NCBI GenBank assembly: GCA_001986395.2
Contig: MQVO02000003.1
Location: forward strand, 2,046,001 to 2,110,000
Direction: 5' to 3'
Length of the DNA stretch: 64,000 bases
Origin: Irpex lacteus
Taxonomy: Eukaryota > Basidiomycota > Agaricomycetes > Polyporales > Irpicaceae
Under the pieces are notes generated by a model. The model did not search any database, was not told the DNA's origin, and was given only the letters and a program-made list of their open reading frames with translations. How positions within the stretch are numbered: the first letter of the stretch is position 1; each line of letters opens with the position of its first letter. Positions 58,291 to 64,000 of the stretch are shown here, piece by piece. Position numbers and translations under genes: made by a program.

Positions 58291-61045
58291 ATGGCACCCA
58301 CTGTCAGGCAGCTTCAGCAGAACCTGCTAAACACGAATCACGCACCGCTCGAGGTGACATCTCTTCTCGAGACAGAGCTCGATGAGGAGAAAATAGCTCA
58401 CCTTCTGGGTAAAACTACCGATACCCTCGCCTCCGAAAATCCATTCTCCATCGGGCTCTCCGGAGGGTACACCAGCTCTGGGATCTTAAACACACTCGCC
58501 GTTGCTGTAGGATCGAAAGTCTTCTTGATCCAGTTTCGATCCAAGACGAAATCTAGCGACACCGCAGTCACGGAAGCTCGCAAGTTGTTGACGGACTATA
58601 TCCTTTGTCGCCCTCAGGCTGGCACGACCCTCTACGCCTTCGACCTGGCGCCACTCGCCCTCCAACTCTACGGCGACCACAGTCTCCTCATTGAGAATGG
58701 TGTCGATGTACAATCGGGGTGCGCCTGCGCCGACCAACGCGATCCCGTCGCTGCTACCGAATTCGCGACTACTTCCACGAAAGTCGCGAAGATTTATCCC
58801 GATAACATTCGGGATGCGTTTTCGTCGGCCGCCCTCGACCAAGCCAAACCCGAGACCTCACGCGCTCTCGGCTTGAGGGCTTGGCTTGCGAGTTTTGTGC
58901 CGACCTTGGGGGATATGGAGGAGAGGTTCAGGGAGGTACCGAAGATAAACACAAAGTCGATGCCCGCAGATGTAAGTGCCTGTCGGAGATCGGACGATCA
59001 AAACTGTTTCGCTCACCGATCTATCGTACCCCTTGCAGCGGCTCCTGATGCTCGCGCAGTTCGCGCGAACGAGTCAACTCCAAGATGCCAACCGACCTCA
59101 ACAAACGACGCACGACTTCATACCAACTGCCTCCGACGGCTCGAAGTTCAAACTGGAGTCGTCGCGGTTTCAGACTCGGCTCCGAGGCAAAGGCGTAAGT
59201 ACTTGTTGATCTGCTTAGCGGTCAAGTTGCTGATCCGGGAATCTGGCTCATCCAGACCCGCATCGAGATGACAGTCCAAGATCGACACGGCGGCGAGTTC
59301 GTCATGCAGGCGAAGTCGCGCGACGTGTCCGGTCGACAGGGTACCTTGAAGGTTGCTGGCAAAGTTCAGGGAAAGGTTGTCACCTCGGTTTCGTCAATTG
59401 ATGCAGACAAGCAGACAATGGCTGAGCAGCGCCGAGATGCCACTATCCTTGCCATTCTCCAGGGTACCTCTCCTCTCTTTGACAACCCCTTTCTGCGCAC
59501 CATATGGCCTGATGCAGAAGAGGTTGAGTGGCCTGAGGAGGCCTTCCCCACTTCCGATACACCTCCACCCTTGAGTTACCCAGGTCCACTGAATGAGTCT
59601 CAGCAGTCAGCTGTTGAGAGCATGCTCACTCTCTCAAATGACTCCCGCCTTGTTCTCATTCAAGGCCCCCCAGGAACTGGTAAGACAACTGTGATTGGTG
59701 CCTTTGTACAGTCTGCCATAGACTCAGGGTGGGGTGGGATTTGGCTTATGGCCCAGTCCAATGTTGCCGTGAAGAATATTGCGGAGAAGTTAGACAAGAT
59801 TGGGTTCACTGATTTTAGGCTTCTTGTATCCAAGGATTTTCACTTTGGATGGTAAGTAGTATCTAATTTTGCAAGCTATTTATGCTAAATGAGAGTTGCA
59901 TAGGCATGAACACCTGTATCACACGATCTCACGCAACATCATTCGCTCAGACAGTATTCCCAAAGCTGTCAAGGGTGATGCACTGAAAGGTGTCAAGGTT
60001 ATCCTCAGCACCCTAAGCATGCTCTCCAATCCTCGTCTTGATCTAGTCACCTCAAAAGTCCCTCTAAAATACATGGTGGTGGATGAGGCAAGTCAGATAG
60101 CTGTGTCTGACTATATAGCCCCCCTTGAGACCTTCAAGACCCTTCAAAAAATCTGTTTCATCGGTGATGACAAGCAGTGTGAGCTTTTTATTTCTCCTTT
60201 CAGAAATGAGTCTAATTTATTTCCTAAGTGCCGCCATATGGACAGGATGAGATTGAAGATCTTCAGAGTATCTTTGAGATCTCTCATCTTCGTGAAAAAG
60301 CCAAATTCCTGGACATCCAATGTAAGCGCTGGTCCATTCTGAATTAATTTGTGCTCACATATAAACATAGACCGCATGCCTCCTCATGTTGGAGAAATGA
60401 TATCAGCCGCTGTCTATGATGGCCAGTTGCGCTCAAACCCTGATCACGACATCAAGGGCCCTGCTGTCTGGCTTGTTGATGTGGATGGGAGCACTGAAAG
60501 GCAGCAAAAAACCAGTTGGGAGGTAAGTAAGCTGTGAAATGTGTTTGATTTGCTTTTAATGAGGCTGCTGTCACTGTCTAGAATCATCTTGAGTGTGATG
60601 CAGTTATCAAGATAGCTGAGAGTCTCCAGAACGATAATGAGAGCTTCAGGATCATTACTCCCTATGAGGCTCAACGCTCACTCATTGAGGCCACTCTGAA
60701 ACAAAAAGGACTGAGTTGGGCTAATAAATGTTTTAACGTTGACTCATTCCAAGGTTCGTGTCCTCATTCTCGTGTGATCAGCGTCCAAACTCACGCCTAT
60801 TCCTAGGGAATGAGGATGACTACATCATCATCTCTCTAGTACGCTCAAGGGACTTGGGTTTCCTGCGAGACCTCAGGCGTACAAACGTGATGCTCACTCG
60901 CTGCAAGCGAGGAATGTTCATTTGCTCTAGTTGGAGTTTCCTCGTAGAAGGCAAAGGTGCTCACTCCCTTGTAGGGAGGATGGCTGCAGAATGTGGAGAT
61001 GATGCTTGGTTGAGTATGGAGGATCTGGAGACTGGGAATTTCTAA
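58291..61045 (+). CDS. SF1 (UPF1-like) helicase with degenerate exonuclease-like N-domain, copy 2
   Basis: ATG 58291 (MAPTVRQLQQNLL) begins the second head-to-tail paralogue. Its N-domain (residues ~45-150) reads FSIGLSGGYTSSGILNTLAV, GSKVFLIQF, ILCRPQAGTTLYAFDLAPLA and LYGDHSLLIENGVDVQSG. This is close to RNase D/WRN-type exonuclease sequence, but IGLSGGY stands where the catalytic D-x-E is expected. Helicase motifs are intact: GPPGTGKTT, DEASQ, GDDKQLPPYGQ, QYRMP, NVDSFQGNEDDYIIISLVRS and LRRTNVMLTRCKRG. One intron (about 60181-60226) ends in AAG rather than the usual C/TAG. From about 59340 the sequence becomes CpG-poor although the frame stays open, unlike the 5' half and copy 1. The gene is probably functional. 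Confidence 0.88.
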
Positions 61046-61280
61046 ATGACCAATGATTGAGTTGATAAGTAGTGGCTGCAGCCTAACCTGTCCTTCTGTA
61101 TATGATCCATTCAACTGGATCCAGTAGTGTTCAAATGACACACTGATTTCTGATTGTTTGTGGTCTTGAGACTTGTGATCACCAAATTGACGATTATTGA
61201 GTGAGAGGAGAGGGGATGATATTATGGAGATCCATGAAGTAGCAATTAACTCAGGAGTGTAAGTTTATCAGGTACATCTA
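59341..61280. other. CpG-depleted tract covering the helicase core of copy 2
   Basis: Hand count of CG dinucleotides: about 53 in 58381-58980 but 8 in 59581-60180. The equivalent helicase region of copy 1 (56521-56820) has about 23 in 300 bp. The tract ends before the 3' exon of the carnitine acetyltransferase gene, where CG returns. Confidence 0.8.
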
Positions 61281-61293
61281 AAGTCTACTCAGT
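61046..61293. other. Convergent intergenic spacer
   Basis: This lies between the helicase copy 2 stop and that of the carnitine acetyltransferase. Most of it belongs to the CpG-poor tract. Confidence 0.5.
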
Positions 61294-63991
61294 CTAGAGA
61301 CGAGAAGAAACAGCATCCAAACACAACCTCTGCATATCCATCAGAGCAGCCGAAACAGCATGCTTGAAAGCATGCGAAGAAGTCGTTGGACACGAGTGCT
61401 TGGACTCAATACCGAACTTGATGATGTCAGGTCCTGCTAGGTCTACCATATCACACAATCCATCATCAGCATTCAACATACTAGGATTCAAGAAGGCGAG
61501 CGGAGGGAGAGTGAAGGAGAGTGAAGGAGAGGAAGGGGAGGAGAAGGAGAGTGAAGACGTACAATTAATCCCATACCCATCCCACTCCGGGGACCCAAAT
61601 CCAGTCCCGCGGAACTGGTGTCCGGCGCTGAGCCCGCTCGTGCTTAGCTTCCACGTCTGACTGCGCGTGAAGAGTTCGTCTTCGAAGAGCGCATGCGATT
61701 CACTGCCAGAGGAGGATGCGGAAGAGGAAGATGGGGAGGAAGAGGGTTGGAGCATGCAGCGGAGACCGAGGAGGTGGCGGTCGATGCCTTTGCCGGTCAT
61801 GGCTGCGCGCGTTAGGTGCGTGTGGGTTGAGATTGCGGATTTGAGGAGGGCGTGGCGGGTTTGTGTCTACAATCACCAGCACATTAGCAAGCGAAACGAA
61901 TATCACTTAGCCAGAGAGCGAGAGAAAACATACACCAACACCACTCTCCATCCCAAGCACCCACGCCCGACTCTCCCTACTCAAAGTGCGAACAGTCTCC
62001 GTGCGCGCGTTGTGGAAGAGACGAGTGAGGGCGGTTTCGTAGGTTGCGGTGAAGGAGCCGCGGGTGCGGTACCAGGCGAGTTGGAGGGCGAGTTGGATGA
62101 AGGCGTCTGGGGATAGGCGAGCTGTGGTATTATCGATTAGTGCGGTGTGAGTGTGAGTGAGAGGGGAAGGGGGGAGGAGGAGGAGGATGGAGGATGGAGG
62201 ATGGAGGATGGAGGATGGGGACTAACCTTCATTCTTGATCCAGTCCGCCCCATACCTATCAAACCACAGCACAGTATCGTCCGAGTCGTTCGCAACAACC
62301 CTCGCCCTCTCCTCTGCAGCGATACACTCCTGGCGAACAAACTCGTCCGTCACCCAATCCAGTCTCTTCCACCCCTCGCACCTCTCTGCCTCTTGTGCCT
62401 CATTCCAAAAACCCGAGGAGATATGGATATCATCGAAAGCATCCTCCCTAACACCCTGCACGACCCCCCACTCACAAACCACACTCGGCACCAAAGCGTC
62501 GACGGGGGAATGTTCACCAACGGCGCCGGCGCGCGTGTTGGACTCTACGATTAGAGTTAGGGGTTTGTCGTACCACCGGTTGTGGGGGGAGGAGCGGAGG
62601 TTGTGTAGGTGGGAGTCTATTTCTGAGGGGGTGTTGGGCGAGATTTCGAAGGGGGTGTTTGGGGTTATGGAGATTGGGGTGGTGGAGGTGGTGGAAGAGG
62701 GGGAGGGTGAGGACGGGGAGGAAGAGGAGGAGGGGGAGGAGAGTGAGGGAGAGGAGGGGGAGGAGGAGGAGGGGGAGGGGGAGGGGAGGGGGAGGGTGCG
62801 GTGTAGGTGTAGTGGTCGAGGCTGAGGGCGATGATGCTGTGGTTGATGGCGTCCAGCGTGGTGTGGTTTTGTGGTGAGAGAGAGAGTAGGTGCTCTAGGT
62901 TCTACATAACGCACTTCGTATGAGCATCTAGACTGAAATGAGAATTGCATCACCGCCTACCTCAGCCCACCGATCCCTCCCATCCGTACCCAACACACCC
63001 ACCGGAACCGCCCTCTCTCCCTTCCTCATCCTAACATCAACATCGCGCACCACAGCTCGCAACCGCCTCTCCAACTCGCGAGGAGATACAAGCTCGTGTG
63101 TGGGGGTGAGCACTTCGATCGAGTAGAGCCAGGAGTGTATGGATACTGTGATGGAGCGGGCGGAGGGGCTGGTGGGTAGTGGGAGAGGGGAGAAGGTGTC
63201 GCAGTGTTTGTGAGGGAGGCGGGAGGTGTTCCAGATTTTCAATGTGGAGGTTTGGAACCATACACCTATGGGATACGGTCAGTATATGAGATGGTAGTCG
63301 GAAGACCTACTACACACCTGTTTTTGTCGTCTCGGGGTAGATCTGTTGACTGTATGACCGTCAACATCGCACGCGGTAGCAGCTCGCATAAAACAGACCT
63401 CTGCAACTGCTCCCTAAACTCCAACACCCGATGCGTAAGCCACGCCGCCCTCCTCACCTGCCAAGCCGTAACACCCGTCTCGCCCAACCTCTCTCCCCCT
63501 CCCCTACGCACCTCCTCCGGCACATTCCCATCATAAACAAACGACAGCCACCAATTCGAATTCACGATCAACGGCGCGCGCCACTCATGGTACGCCTTCC
63601 TAAGCCATATATTATCGTCGAGCCAGTTATTAGGCGAGGCCTTGTCGAGTGCTTCGAGCTGTTATCGTAACCAATTCTCAGAAGACCGGGAAGAGGACCG
63701 GCGATATGTACCTTGTAAGCGGCTCTGTAAGACCCTGCCTAGCCCGTTTTCGAAGTCTGAGGCCCATTGTGTTCGGAGAGCTAGTGCGCTGGCGTAGGTT
63801 GGGCCGCCGTGGCGTTCGTCTTCGAGGAGGAAGGGTTCGAGGGATTTGAGATAGCGTTGGAGGGTTTGGTGGAGGTCTGGGACTGGTAGACGGGGGAGGC
63901 GGGCTCGGCTTGAGGCTGTGCGGTGGATGGGCAGGAGAGGAGGGGTGGATTGCATGCGAGGTCTGAGAGGGGAGTGTCGCAGTGCAAGCAT
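61294..63991 (-). CDS. CAT2: Carnitine O-acetyltransferase
   Basis: Several exons on the minus strand give a choline/carnitine acyltransferase. The N-terminus (ATG 63991, or 63955) is Arg/Pro-rich, then [18 protein letters not shown]. Next are [68 protein letters not shown] with the catalytic histidine motif [51 protein letters not shown] (carnitine-site STS), [13 protein letters not shown], and [14 protein letters not shown]. The final intron must end at GATATGGTAG so that GYGINYLAG forms. The protein ends SSRL; SRL is a PTS1-type peroxisomal signal, and the basic N-terminus could be a mitochondrial presequence, as in yeast Cat2. It moves acetyl groups between CoA and carnitine. The start is only 9 bp from the window edge, so it could begin further upstream. 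Confidence 0.88.
62184..62219. repeat. GGATGGA heptamer microsatellite in an intron
   Basis: About five tandem units of GGATGGA lie in the carnitine acetyltransferase intron that follows the WIKNE exon, preceded by a purine tract. Confidence 0.8.
62712..62796. repeat. G-rich polypurine tract with G4 potential
   Basis: Almost pure GGA/GGGGA sequence on the plus strand, including GGGGGAGGGGGAGGGGAGGG. It lies inside the carnitine acetyltransferase gene; the transcript carries the complementary C/T-rich, Pro-coding stretch. Confidence 0.8.
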
Positions 63992-64000
63992 AGGACGAGG

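Overview
The window is nuclear DNA of a filamentous basidiomycete, almost certainly an Agaricomycete. Genes are dense and on both strands, and nearly all are cut by many short (about 45-70 bp) GT-AG introns. The protein families (a DUF6533-type membrane protein, Ser/Thr-rich single-pass surface proteins, an Hsp12A-like Hsp70, NOM1/Sgd1, Efm4, Pam18, a SUN protein, carnitine acetyltransferase) are fungal or eukaryotic housekeeping and Agaricomycete-specific families. No rRNA, tRNA, CRISPR array or intact transposon was recognised. All gene models below were spliced by eye from reading frames and splice sites.

Layout. 0.5-2.4 kb (-): DUF6533-like multi-pass membrane protein, with a perfect 17-bp hairpin just upstream. 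3.2-4.0 kb (-) and 4.3-6.4 kb (+): a divergent pair sharing a 261-bp promoter (Gly/Met-rich protein; long coiled-coil protein with a Lys/Pro-rich tail). 6.4-7.4 kb: decayed tandem repeats. 7.4-19.7 kb: an accessory block holding two paralogous secreted proteins (7.4-10.3 and 16.7-19.7 kb, both +) on either side of a 994-residue MACPF-like protein that ends in a CaaX prenylation box (11.1-14.5 kb, +). A decayed piece of a second MACPF copy lies directly behind it. 20.1-25.2 kb (-): an Hsp70-like protein with a disordered C-terminal tail of about 800 residues. 27.2-29.5 kb (+): a low-complexity protein with a long Arg/Glu helix. 30.0-31.2 kb (-): a surface protein with Tyr/Pro decapeptide repeats. 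33.8-35.1 kb (+): a Rossmann-fold dehydratase/epimerase-like enzyme. 35.9-39.8 kb (-): two paralogous Cys-rich single-pass membrane proteins with the same ten-residue motif in their cytoplasmic tails.

40.7-54.4 kb is mostly conserved core: prolyl aminopeptidase, SUN-domain protein, Fic1/Inn1-like C2 protein, Sgd1/NOM1, Efm4 and Pam18. 55.2-61.0 kb holds two head-to-tail SF1 (UPF1-like) helicases, each with a degenerate 3'-5' exonuclease-like N-terminal domain. The 3' half of the second gene is strongly CpG-depleted relative to its own 5' half. 61.3-64.0 kb (-): carnitine O-acetyltransferase with a C-terminal SRL peroxisomal signal and a possible N-terminal mitochondrial presequence.

The strongest candidates for something new are the CaaX-ended MACPF protein between secreted paralogues, the exonuclease-like/helicase tandem with its CpG discontinuity, the Hsp70 with a giant disordered tail, the shared tail motif of the surface-protein pair, and two GC-AG introns that sit exactly in signature motifs.
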